Source: Zeus faber
Lineage: Eukaryota; Chordata; Actinopteri; Zeiformes; Zeidae
Assembly (NCBI GenBank): GCA_960531495.1
Contig: OY482851.1
Span: 12,211,829-12,275,828, forward strand
DNA: 64,000 nt
Direction: 5' to 3'
Shown here: one piece after another, positions 1-60,897 of the stretch
Layout: the number at the start of each line of letters is the position of its first letter
How positions within the stretch are numbered: position 1 is the first letter of the stretch
Translations under genes and position numbers: made by a program
Notes under the pieces: generated by a model
The model's input: only the letters and a program-made list of their open reading frames with translations
Database searches by the model: none
Told to the model about the DNA's origin: nothing

Positions 1-2304
1 TTAATTAACGGTTTATGCTGTAAAACTTTGCATTAAAATTGTTTTTCCAATTAGTTGAGTATAGAGTCGGGACATTGGCTATTGTGCATATTGTAGAGTG
101 ACAAAAAAGCTGCGTGAACACCGGTTATAGACTAATGCAGTCCCCAGCGGAGTGGGAACTGGACTCAGGGCAAAAATCTCGATGTTTCCTTCTCTACAAG
201 GGTCTTTGGCCCTCGCGCCACATGTGGCCCACGTATCAATGCAGCGCGGCCCTTTCAATGAACTTGATGGTTAACAATGAATTGTAGACAACTGTTGTGC
301 ATAAAGTACCGGCCGTTCCATCATAGAAAACCTGAGAGAATATAAACTACAACCGCATTACCTAAATTTAAGATGTTTTGCATTTTAGTTTTCTTTGTTG
401 TACACGTGCAGCTTGTCGGGGACCGAAGGCGGCGCCAGGTGGAAACCCTGGCCCCACAGCGGAACGCAGCGGAGGAGGCCTGGTGCAGGGCTCCACCTCT
501 TGCTCAAATAGTAAGAGGTAGTCAGGGTTTGGACTCAACATTTTCACCGTAGTGATTTCTCATCATTGATTCTGTTGACAAACTGGGTCATTTGTTTTAT
601 ATGTGTACAAAACATGTGTATAAGAAATATATATATATTTATTTATGTATATCTGACCCAGTCGTCCAGCCATCACCCAAATAATGAATATAATATATTG
701 ATGTAATATCTCTTTAAACATATAACAAGAGATTTGCCTAAATTCTGTTTCCACTTTGGTATGAGAATTAAAATGATTAAGAAATCAAGAAGTTGAGATT
801 AGAACAAAGTGTAGCCCCTTTCCCACTTTCACTGGAAGCCATAAATCCACTGGCAATGTTTGGTGTTGGCGTCATGCGGGGAAAAGATGCGGATGTCGAT
901 ATTCTGCAAAAGTCGTTCAAGTTGTATCATTTCGGGGGAAAATGTCGGTACGACTGGAAACGGAAGTGTAGCAGGGGTGGAGCCGAATCCAAATAAAGCA
1001 CAAATAGTGTGCTTTTACGAATATGTATGCCGAACAAATATTTTAAAATTTGTTTTCGGGAAGATAGATAGAAATCATTCTGGGGAAAAAAGCGAGACCG
1101 ATCTGAAACGCGGAGCTCGGCCTCAAAGAGGAGAAACTGAAACACGTCCAGTCTCTACACAGACAGGTCTTTATATTCTTAAATTGTATTATTTTTCCTC
1201 TAAAAAAAATGCCTCAGACCCGAAATGTGTCTTTTACCGTTAGGGGTGCGGTGCAGGGACATCGGGCACAAGCGCTTGGCTTGGGTGCTGGAGGGAGCGA
1301 GCCGACAGGGAGAGGGAGAACGGGGGGAGAACGGGTGGAGAACGTTGCTTCTCCGGAGGCAGGGTGCGCAGGACAGGTTGTGAATTATCACGCTGATTTA
1401 ATAACATTGGTTGGGGTTATTGCGTCCAGGGACGGGGGCTCTGTACCCTCTCGGTCGGTCAGCACAGGGAAGAGTCCGTGAGGCCGGGAGGGGAAGCGCT
1501 GGTCGAAAAAAACGATCCCGTTGCCTCGTCTGGCGTGATATCAAACACCTCTCACGCGAGCATTACGTCCTGTATCTGGAACAGTCATCTATGGGGGAAC
1601 AGACCATACGGAACTTTTCCGTAAAGGAGGCCGACGTGGGAATGACTGCCCTCTGCCTTCGCCGGATATTTTTTTAAATCAATGACACAGATTCCGCGTG
1701 GGAAAGGGTTTCATGAAACAATCAGCGTGGTTTGTCGCGCAGATGTTGGCACAGTGCGTCGTGGGTAATGTAGTTCGAAAGCAAACTAGTGCGTACGGCC
1801 CAAAAACATGTGCTCTGGAGAAATAAGTTTATCGGACATGTTTTTGTTAAACTCAACGCGCGTATTTATTTTCATTGAGGGCATAAAAAACAGAAAATGA
1901 AATATTTTTTTCCTCAAAAGAAACATTAACACAGATTCTTTTGTTATAGGCATACTATCAAAGTTATTTGAGTGTCAGAAAAAAAAAAAAAAATTAACTT
2001 GCAATAGATGGGAAGAAACAAGTGACGCATTACAAAGCTGATATTTAGAACAAACTGTACACACTTGAAAACGTTCAAGAATAATTCAATCAACATCTTT
2101 TTGTGTTTGTCTCCTTACCTTTTGTAATATATATGCAATTAATTAAAAATATATTAACAAAAGCTTAACAAAAAAGGCAAAAAAAAAAAAAAAAAAAGAA
2201 AACAATAAAAATAAATAAAAAGTTGCTGTGCAATGTCTCATTCCCAAATGTATTATCATTTAACCTTAAACAATCTTTAAAAAATGTTATTTTCTTAATA
2301 GTCT
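1..2304. other. Intergenic region beyond the 3' end of RIMOC1, no gene recognised
   Basis: AT-rich DNA with short A runs near 1980-1993 and 2182-2199. A somewhat GC-richer patch at about 1060-1680 has only short, unrelated open frames. In human the next gene beyond C5orf51 is FBXO4; I looked for an F-box exon on the minus strand and saw none. Confidence 0.6.
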
Positions 2305-2662
2305 TTTAATATTAATGTTACTTTACCACATTCTCAGAGCAGAACGAGAGCCCTGACCTGTATGGAATCTGGAAGATAAGTGCTTCTCAGAGGGACAGGG
2401 AGAAAAATATTAAATTTGCTTCCTCCCCTTCCGCTGCCAAATTTACACCACACCCCTGAAACTCTCCAGCCTCTTAATACTTTTCCTTTGGCCAGAGCCG
2501 TTTGGCATAAAATGAGGTTGCCTTTAAACATGAATCCAAGACACCACCCCCCTCACTAGACCCCGCCCGGCGGGTTCGGGGTTTAGTTTGGAGGTGAACT
2601 ACACGCGTGGACTGGTCTTGGATCGCTGCCGGGGGGCAACTTCAATTCAGAAGCAGCTCGAT
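2305..2662 (-). other. rimoc1: Probable RIMOC1 3' UTR
   Basis: This follows the TAG stop at 2665-2663 on the minus strand. A possible poly(A) signal ATTAAA reads on the minus strand at 2310-2305. An AATAAA at 1870-1865 is a later alternative, so the 3' end is uncertain. Confidence 0.4.
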
Positions 2663-2898
2663 CTACTGTAAAATACTAAGGATTTCCTTGGCGTTCTCCG
2701 TGTTCCAGCCCTGGCCCTGCAGAGGGCCCTCGCAGGCCAGCACGTATTTATTCAGGATCTGCGTTCCAATGTCCCGAAACTGCAGCCGGTCTTCTTTGCG
2801 ATCCATTGTGTCAACGCTGCAGTCCTCATACTTGACCGCCCAGAAGCACATCTCCCCGATGTACATCATGGTCAGCAGGTGGGTGTCGGAGAAGATAC
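2663..2898 (-). CDS. rimoc1: RIMOC1 coding exon 6 (terminal)
   Basis: Acceptor GTCCAG|GTATCT. It encodes IFSDTHLLTMMYIGEMCFWA through KYVLACEGPL and ends NAKEILSILQ before TAG. The human insertion between the YC-like segment and the LDFRE-like segment is shorter here, which accounts for most of the length difference. Confidence 0.95.
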
Positions 2899-3826
2899 CT
2901 GGACAAACACAGGGGGGTGGTAAGAACGACGTGGTCGCACAAGGGCCGAGTCTGAACGACGCTCAAAGAAAATAAATGACTACACGGCGTCGCCGAGAAA
3001 TACACCGTATTATATTTCACCGGTGAACAGTTCCTACCTTCAGAGAGGAAGTTGGCCGTCGCCGTGTCGTGGAGCACCACCCCGTCATTGAGCTTCACAG
3101 AGTTCCTCACCTGCAGCATCCGCATCAAATACCGCACTCCTTCCTGAATGCACTGAGAGGGGGAAGAAAAACAAAGAATCTCATACCAACCGTGACTCAT
3201 AGCAGCAAATAATAACAAGCAGTAAGTAAATTCAATTTAAAATCCTGATATTCCCAAAAGATGGTACTCGTACCAATGACTCCAGTTTCCACACGGAGGC
3301 ATCCGTAGTGTGTTCATACCTTGAGAAATGTGTCCTTGTTCTTCTTGATCCACTGTTTACGTTGGTGGAGGGTGTGGCAGTACATGTAGAGCAGAGCTCC
3401 ACGTCTCCAGTAAAGGCATTCTAAAAGCTCCAGGCCCAGCACAGACTGCACCTGTTTGGGGAACAAGTGTGTGAGATATTGGGTAAAGATGTCATTCCAT
3501 GTCCTGCCACAAAATGACTTTGAGGACTCAGAAGAGCGTCTGTACAGAATGGAAAGGCAGCCTCAGCGTGCGTTATCATCTTCGGCCCACTTATGACGAC
3601 GCGGGAGCGCTTTAAACAGCGCACACACCGCTTTATGCAACAATTAAATAAAATGACTTTGCCAACAGAGGGACGGATGAATACACCGACAAGAAAATCA
3701 CAAACATCCTGACGAACGACGCACAGAAACATCTCAACTCTCTGGCGTCATCTTTCAGCTCCACGTCTTGTTGACTGGTTTGTTTGGCACAGAGAGGATG
3801 AGCACACGGCAAGCAATGCGGCATAA

Positions 3827-3912
<86 letters not shown>

Positions 3913-4619
3913 CTTGTGCGGGTGCCAGTCTCCCTGCCAGCACCTCTGGCTCTGTGAGGTCCTGCAGCAGTTGCTGGATTTTGAACGGTGAACTGTCCTC
4001 AGGAAACTCCTGGTCCACCAGCTTGTTCTCCTCATAAAATGTGATGTCTAGGATCACCTGCGCAGGCAAACACAGCGAGACAGAACCGTTTCAGATTTAC
4101 CAAAATTGCAATTCATGCCAGAAAATGAGTTTACAACACATTCCTAGATAGTGCCAATCCAGAAATATGCACTCTCATTCCCCTTACAAAAAAAAAACAG
4201 GGGTGCTTACTGTTTTAACATCCCACTGCTGAGGGGGGAAAAAAAACGACTATGTGAATCAGCCTGTTTGTGTTTCTCAGCAGTGAAACCCTGGAAACAG
4301 CAACATAACATCTGCTCAAACTCTCAACACAATCATTAATTGGGCCAAATGGAAAATCCTGCAAAAAAAGTCACAAGCTGTTCTTGACCATCCCAAAGCA
4401 CAAATTAAACAATTCGTAAATATCCCTTGTGCCTAATAAGCTACAAGTTGGTAAAAGGCAAAAGACAGATCTTATTCTACAAATTCATTGAACACATGGT
4501 TGTTTTACATGAAAGCAAAGCAAGCGTCCAAGCAAAGAGACAATTAGTCATTTATAAAGAATATAACTATGTGCCTTCAATTTAAGCAATAGACAACAAT
4601 GGAAAAATGAAGTCATAAC

Positions 4620-4650
<31 letters not shown>

Positions 4651-7600
4651 TTCCTGTTTACATTGACTCAATGTTTCAATTCTGCTTACATTTACTGAAT
4701 ACCAATCTTTAATTGCTCAATGCTGAGCCTACAATTAAGAAACATAACTATAAGCTAACATACACAACACAGTAAGGCTGATAAATGACTGATCAGCGAT
4801 CATTCACATACCTGTGTGTAATCTTGGAGCAGCTTGGGGAGGCTGCTACTCTCTCCTCCTTGTCTGTAAAAGCTTTTCAACTTGTCGAGTATGGCAGACG
4901 CATTCTGTAAATAGTCATCATCTGTGGGGAAAGAAATAAACGAACACTGTGTCAACATGTTACCAGTGACAAACCTGAGGCCGACCTGGGGCGTGCCAAA
5001 CACTGTCGAACAAACAGTGTTTTCACCTTGGGCTTTTATTTAAGCTTATAAATATTCTTGCGTAACTAAATAAACTAAACAAAACTATACTAAAGCTTGA
5101 CTTCACTCTATTCCTCGCTGCACATACAGTCACTTTCATAATACTAACCAGACGACTTCTGGTGAAATTGTAAAAGTGAGCTGGCTGGCCTTGTGTGTGT
5201 GTGGGCATGTATGCGTGTATGGATTCACCCTAATATGTTTACATGCTTCCATGATGTGATCCATGATCTTCCAATAGGATACGTGGTGGGCAAAATGTAG
5301 TCACAAAAAGTGGAATATTACACAGACCAACCAAAAAACCTTCCATTACATACCAGGCGGTATCGAGCTGGTCATTTTGGTGTATTAGGTGTGTATGTGC
5401 CTCGAAAACTGTAGGAGTAATGCAGTGAATTTTGATACAATAATAATGATAATAATAATAATAAATATAGCTGCAGGCAGCAATACACAGGGTGCAGTTT
5501 AGTCGTGTAAGGTACAGATTAGTTTTCTGGGATCTCTGAAATGCATCACGATTTTCAAAGTTTACATTGAACACCGTTCACAAGGGTTCATAGGCTCCGT
5601 CGGTCTGGGGTGGGGGCAGAGTGTCCACGTTATGCAGGGGCGGTATTTACGCATGGAGATTACAGACGGGGGGGAGACAGGCCCCAATCTAGACCTAGGC
5701 CACGATCTAGATCTAAGGTCGAGAGCCTTCTCTCCCTCGTCCTCTGATAAGCCAAACGCGACTGCTGAGCGCACACGAATCAGACACCTTCAGCGCCCGA
5801 CTAATTATTGATAACACGTTTAGTATTTTACAAATTAGCTTTTTTCCAAGATAAATGAAAATTTACGAAAGGGGTTTATTTCTATTTGTCAAAAAAGCAA
5901 TAACGGTGGGCAAGTAATGTAACACCGTAGATGTGGCAACCGTAACATCCACATTAATAATTGTTTTAAAAGTATTTCTTGTGTGTAAATATCTGAAAAA
6001 AAGCACTAATGGTCATCCGAGACATTGCTAAATTATCTTTATCGAGGTAGAAAACTTAACTACTTTATTAGAGCAAGTTGGCCTGTTGTTGTTTTTGTTC
6101 TGTTTACATTTTTATTGTTATTTGCAGAGCTGTGTATTTTGTTAAGTAGGAGAGGAACACCTGTAATTTGACTATATTTTATTCATATATATATATATAT
6201 ATATTGTTTTTATAAAGAGGTGGTTCAGCAATTTAAGACACAAAAACATACCTAGACACGTTAAATTACAAAAAGGGTTTCAAGAGGGGAAAAAAGTAAG
6301 ATGGGTGAGATTCTATTTGTAGACTCTATTTCAACCAGTTTGTTATTGTTGTTGAAAACAACTGAAGAGCATTTTCAGAGATAGGCCTATCTTAATTTAA
6401 TATAGGTTATTTATGTTTTATAATTTAATTTACATGAAATCGATATATTGTGCAGCTGTATATTTTCGAACAGGGAAGGAAACACTGTCTTTGCATTACA
6501 TTTGATCACAGTATGTATGAATAAAAGTGCTTGTGACATGTGGCTTTAACTTAGAACTTAACATTTGACCCACTTCCGTGAAAATACCGAGATATATATT
6601 GTGTATCGCCATTCAGCCTAAAAATACTGAGATATAATTTCTGGTCCAGCACTACTTCCTACCAACACGAGTTACAATTTTCCGTGTTCCCACGGAACGC
6701 AGCATCGGCTCCCTCTAGTCTCAACCCGGCGCAGATCCTGCACGAAGCAACAAATACACACCAATGGAGTCTAGACTGCAGTGCACCGCACCCCATGTGA
6801 AAGCCCCCCCTACAGCCACAACCTGCAGATATATAACAAATTAAATAAAGTCACAAAGCGCCCCGCTCCACCACCACAGCCGGCTCCACCACCGCAGCCC
6901 GCCGTGCACTGCCAACGTTCGGCTACTACCGGTAGATTGGCAACGGTTTCTCACCAATTCCTGCTCCAGAGATAGATCGACGTGAATCAAACTTAGACCC
7001 CAAAATGTATGAACTGCCCTGATTCCAAAGACACTTCATTGATGTCTGTGGGTTTCGGCGGTTGCTGTGTGCCAGACACCTTCGGCCGAAAAAATGCCAA
7101 GGAGAAAAACAATAAAAATACAAACAAAAACTGTTAATACACTGCCAGAAAAACATGCTGCTGTCATTACTTTACTACCCTACGCCACGAAAAAAAAAAT
7201 ATTTTATATATCTTTTTTATTTAATTGCTAATTTTCAATTTAGAAATGTTGAACCACTGAACTGGTGTAATAAAGTATTTCTATTATAACGACGTTAGTT
7301 TTTTTCTGAGTAGTTCGAACGTCTGATGCCATTTTCAGACCTCGATATGAAAACACCACCACCACCACCACCACCACCACAAATATGAATAAACACAAAA
7401 TGAGCAAAGCGGAGTCCTCCACGGACCTGTGCTCGGTAACTCACGTCAGAGGAGGAATTCTATTGACCGTTAAATAACGGACTGCGCCGCATCGTGTGGC
7501 TACGGCTACGGCTACCACACCGAATTCTAAACTATGAACACGTAGCAGGGGGCGAGTTGTTTACCCCGAAAGTTTCTATGGAAGCAATGCCCCCTCATTA

Positions 7601-7895
7601 ACAACATTACCACGCTCCACACTCGGCTTTCCGCTACAGAGGGAAACCAGCTGTTGTTGTGGTTAGCATCGAGCTAGGCTACATCAGGGTTAGCCCGCTA
7701 GCTAGTCACCTTAAACTGCACGCGTCTCGATGACTAAGCGCTCGTTTTATTTATTTTTTATTGCGGTTCCGCCTCTGGGCCCTACAACTTGGGGCCGATA
7801 CCTTGCTTCTCCGTCCGCAGGCTGGCGCACTTGACGTCCAACTCGAATATCCTCCGCTCCAGCTCGAAGCCGTGTCGCCTGCACTCGTCAGCCAT
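2663..7895 (-). CDS. rimoc1: RIMOC1 (C5orf51 orthologue), RAB7A-interacting MON1-CCZ1 complex subunit; complete, 6 coding exons
   Basis: Coding exons on the minus strand are 7895-7802, 4921-4812, 4057-3911, 3451-3320, 3152-3038 and 2898-2663. All introns are GT-AG, and phases match at every junction to give 277 aa; the human protein is about 294 aa. Family hallmarks seen: TFYEENKLVDQEFPEDSS in exon 3, LLECLYWRRGALLYMYCHTL in exon 4, SEGIFSDTHLLTMMY across exons 5-6, and KYVLACEGPL near the end. No signal peptide or membrane segment is visible. Known role of the family: a cytosolic factor that works with the MON1-CCZ1 exchange factor to keep RAB7A active, notably in mitophagy. Exon 1 is the least conserved, but its phase-1 end fits exon 2 exactly and its ATG has G at -3 and +4. 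The gene lies head to head with OXCT1. The intron 3 donor is merged with a microsatellite. Confidence 0.95.
3038..3152 (-). CDS. rimoc1: RIMOC1 coding exon 5
   Basis: Acceptor CTCTCAG|TGCATT, donor GAAG|GTAGGA. It encodes CIQEGVRYLMRMLQVRN through ATANFLSE and ends in phase 1; the final G pairs with GT of exon 6 to make Gly. Confidence 0.95.
3320..3451 (-). CDS. rimoc1: RIMOC1 coding exon 4
   Basis: Acceptor AAACAG|GTGCAG, donor CAAG|GTATGA. It encodes 44 codons including the best conserved block of the family, ELLECLYWRRGALLYMYCHT. Confidence 0.96.
3828..3910. repeat. (CA)n microsatellite abutting RIMOC1 exon 3 donor
   Basis: About 41 uninterrupted dinucleotides, reading (GT)n on the RIMOC1 transcript and starting at the first intron base. 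Confidence 0.99.
3911..4057 (-). CDS. rimoc1: RIMOC1 coding exon 3
   Basis: Acceptor GCGCAG|GTGATC. It encodes 49 codons starting VILDITFYEENKLVDQEF and ending LAPAQE, phase 0 at both ends. The donor GAG|GTGTGT is the first GT of an 83-bp (GT)n array on the transcribed strand. Confidence 0.95.
4058..4811 (-). other. rimoc1: RIMOC1 intron 2
   Basis: AT-rich intron with a short (CA)n tract at about 4622-4650. Nothing else is recognised. Confidence 0.9.
4812..4921 (-). CDS. rimoc1: RIMOC1 coding exon 2
   Basis: Acceptor CCACAG|ATGATG, donor CAG|GTATGT. It encodes DDYLQNASAILDKLKSFYRQ and then a Ser/Leu-rich stretch ending LLQDYTQ, matching the human segment that ends in LLELYTQ. Confidence 0.95.
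5935..6060 (+). mobile_element. hAT-type MITE remnant
   Basis: It shares the pattern TATTTCTTGTGTGTAAAT, then CACTAATGGTCAT, AAATTATC and TATCGAGG with the better preserved element at 43990-44217. No termini are recognised here. Confidence 0.5.
7354..7380. repeat. (CAC)n trinucleotide repeat
   Basis: Nine CAC units in RIMOC1 intron 1. Confidence 0.97.
7802..7895 (-). CDS. rimoc1: RIMOC1 coding exon 1
   Basis: It encodes 31 codons plus one base, beginning MADECRRHGFELERRIFELD and ending TEKQ. The donor is CAAG|GTATCG. The last G joins AT of exon 2 to make Asp (TEKQ-D-DDYLQ). The N-terminus is poorly conserved in the family, so the start rests on phase, Kozak context and the CpG-rich setting. 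Confidence 0.85.
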
Positions 7896-7909
7896 GACTG
7901 AAAATGTGC

Positions 7910-7919
7910 GTCACGTGAT
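7910..7919. promoter_or_regulatory. rimoc1: E-box / near-CLEAR element at the RIMOC1 start
   Basis: The sequence GTCACGTGAT lies 15-24 bp upstream of the RIMOC1 ATG. It contains CACGTG and matches 9 of 10 bases of the palindromic CLEAR consensus GTCACGTGAC bound by TFEB/TFE3. Binding itself is inferred. Confidence 0.5.
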
Positions 7920-8385
7920 CCCGGGATTATGCTGCGTTCACGTCAGAGTGAGAATCAGAACGTGTTCACTTCGCCAGTGACGTTTTCGGTTGGAATGAAA
8001 GGCTCAGCAGAATAAAAACAAACAGATGAACAAAAGCGAAATATATAGAATATACAAAACGTGCTATATGCACAGGTTCAATTAAATGGCTATGGCAGGG
8101 AAAGTGGAAGTAAAGTTGCAAGTATTTGCTGTGGGCATACATATACAGTATATAGATGGAATATTCCATAGAATATAAAAAAAAAGGTGTATACAGTAAT
8201 ACTTATTCACCTGGACACAAATTAACCTGTTGATCCGTTTTGGAATATATACAAGCTGTATGTGTATGCATTTAGTTACGTTCGATCTCATCTGCATCAA
8301 TGCAAAATGATGTCATCTGTGAATTAAACAACCGTCCAACAACCATGGTATTCAGTTGAACACTGTACACACATGCTCTGCTGCA

Positions 8386-8386
<1 letters not shown>

Positions 8387-8478
<92 letters not shown>
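8387..8478. repeat. (CA)n microsatellite
   Basis: About 46 CA units in the head-to-head spacer, directly joined to a dispersed repeat at 8479-8540. Confidence 0.99.
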
Positions 8479-8480
<2 letters not shown>

Positions 8481-8540
8481 ACCGACTGGTCGAAGAGCTG
8501 GTTCTAAGTCCGAATGGTCGTTCAATGAAAACATAATAAT
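8479..8540 (-). repeat. Short dispersed repeat, copy 1 (GT-tailed, possibly Tigger/mariner-like)
   Basis: The minus strand reads CGACCATTCGGACTTAGAAC followed by CAGCTCTTCGACCAGTCGG and then (GT)n. The plus strand at 27663-27711 has almost the same sequence, also followed directly by (GT)n. Confidence 0.75.
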
Positions 8541-9618
8541 AATGATAATAATAATACTGGAGTTCTCCTTTCAATGCAAAAGGATATGATTTTGTGCACG
8601 CATGCTATTTTACATTTGTTTCTGTTCGTTTCCATCACAGCGCCGCGTATTAAATGCTACCTGAATTTAATTTGGCGTGAACCTTCTCTCACACCATGCC
8701 TCTTGGGCCGTCGGACGCGGATCCTGCCGGCGAACGATCCGCGTTTGGACGCTCGGTAGTTCCCGCCTCCCGCATGCGACGCAAACGCAGCATTATTCAC
8801 CTTGCTGGACATTTGTTGATTTCTGCCGTTGTTCTGCCTTGAACGCCCACACGTCATAATAACACATCGTAACTTATACAAGGCGGAATTATACGTCACG
8901 TCTGACATTCCGCGGATCGTACCTCGGGCAACACTCTGAGAAACACTTTTCTTTTTCCCCAACTCGGCGGCGGCGAAACGGTTAAAAGCTTAACGACCGC
9001 CGCCAGCGCTGCGTTCCGCTGATTGAAACTCGTGAAAACCCAACCTGCTCGGGAGAGCGCAGACGCGCGGTCGTTTAAGTCGCAATTCCGAATGTCGGTC
9101 AGAATTTCAAAGTAACAAGAAAGTAGATTAAAAATATATGTATTAAAAAAAAAAAAAAAAAAAAAGAGGCTCAAGACCCACCTCTCCAGTCGGGCGTTTT
9201 GAACTTTAAACACCCGAACTCGATTGCTTTTATTTCAGAAGTTCACCGGCAGACAAGGTTTCCTTTGTATTGGGTTTGACTCGAAAACACGTCGCTCGAC
9301 GCGAATCTGTTGTTTTAGCGCCCCTCCAAATCCCCGTTTCAGTTGCACGGACGTGTTAAATAAACACACACTGTATGCTGCCGTGTTTTGGGAGAAGCGG
9401 AGGCAAATGGAAAGCCGGGTCGGGGGACGACTGCGATTCGATTCCGAGCCTCCGAGTGCCGGGGAACGCAGCACTGGCCCCGCCCCTCCAACGCCCAGCG
9501 TAGGTGCGCCGCAGTGGAGCGTCGCGCTGTCGTCGTCCTTTAACCGCCCGACGCCGTCGCCCGCCCGCCCGCCCGCCCGCCGAGCTGCTACCGTCCCCAC
9601 CGCTGCCTGGCGTGAAAC

Positions 9619-60119
<50,501 letters not shown>

Positions 60120-60855
60120 GAAGCACCGGACTGGATGTGAGGATTAAAACGTCATTGTGTCGTCATTTGAATGTGATATTTAGCCGACTGTTTGGTCGTA
60201 GGGCGGTTCAACGATCAGGCGAATCCAATCCTGACTCCGGTCCTGAGTGAAACGGTTTTGTTTTAAATATTATTTGATGAGGAGCCCTGAGCTCTTTCAC
60301 CTTGTGTCTCTGAGCCCATGGAGCTGATCCGGGGTCGTTTCCTGAGAATCCAATCTGAAAATCATGTCTTCATATTTAAAGCTAAATTAATGAAATGTAG
60401 GAAAAACAAAGGAACAGATGCCATTAACGAAAATTTGCTGAACCATTACCATATTATACTCCTAGTTACTGTAACAGATAGATTTTGGGTTTACAGATGA
60501 CATTGAGAGAATTTTGCTGCAGTGGATGGTTTTCCAACCTGACGAGTTGTGTCTCTTCACACCATTAAAGATACAATGTCATTTCTACTATTTATAAAAC
60601 AATTAAATATCGGGATTTTTTTTTTTTTTTTTTTTTTCAAGCATTATGGTGTGTTTCTGGACGTGTGTTCTTTAAAATAATCGGTGCTGCAGGGATTATT
60701 TCAGGGTCTTATTGAGCCACGCCAACCTGTCCCAGTGCTTGGTTTTACTCCATTTGCTGGCCACACATTTTAGCCTCACAGGATGACATGAAGCCTTAAC
60801 ATTTTCTACTCCTTTCGCAGTGTGTACATAAAATAAAACATCTTCCTGTTCTAAT
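60120..60855 (+). other. oxct1: Probable OXCT1 3' UTR
   Basis: It runs from the stop codon to just after AATAAA at 60832-60837. An earlier ATTAAA at 60564-60569 is an alternative. Confidence 0.65.
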
Positions 60856-60897
60856 TCAACCATAGTGTTTTGTGTCTGTGTGTGTGTGTGTGTGTGT
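60832..60897 (+). terminator. oxct1: Candidate OXCT1 poly(A) signal and GT-rich downstream element
   Basis: AATAAA at 60832-60837 is followed about 30 bp later by TGTTTTGTGTCTGTGTGTG and a short (GT)n, matching the usual hexamer plus GT-rich arrangement. The cleavage site would be near 60850. Confidence 0.6.

Larger units (their letters stand above)
4922..7801 (-). other. rimoc1: RIMOC1 intron 1
   Basis: A 2.9-kb intron. It holds a hAT-MITE remnant (about 5935-6060), a short (TA)n near 6188 and a (CAC)n array at 7354-7380. A GC-richer patch at 5575-5790 is unclassified. No further exon of the family was recognised. Confidence 0.85.
7896..9618. other. Head-to-head intergenic region between RIMOC1 and OXCT1
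   Basis: A 1.7-kb spacer between the two start codons. It contains the RIMOC1 proximal promoter, a short repeat joined to (CA)n at 8387-8540, an A run at about 9148-9165 and the OXCT1 CpG-rich promoter. The stretch 8640-9060 is CpG-rich but no coding exon is recognised in it. Confidence 0.8.

Noticed and set aside
1..2304. Search for the first exon of FBXO4, the expected next gene on the minus strand
   Set aside because: No F-box-like or conserved N-terminal segment was found; the gene, if present, lies outside the window.
8657..8962. Basic 101-codon minus-strand frame in the head-to-head spacer
   Set aside because: No recognisable family, low complexity (Arg/Gly/Ser), CpG-rich setting, no splice or start context; treated as promoter-region sequence.
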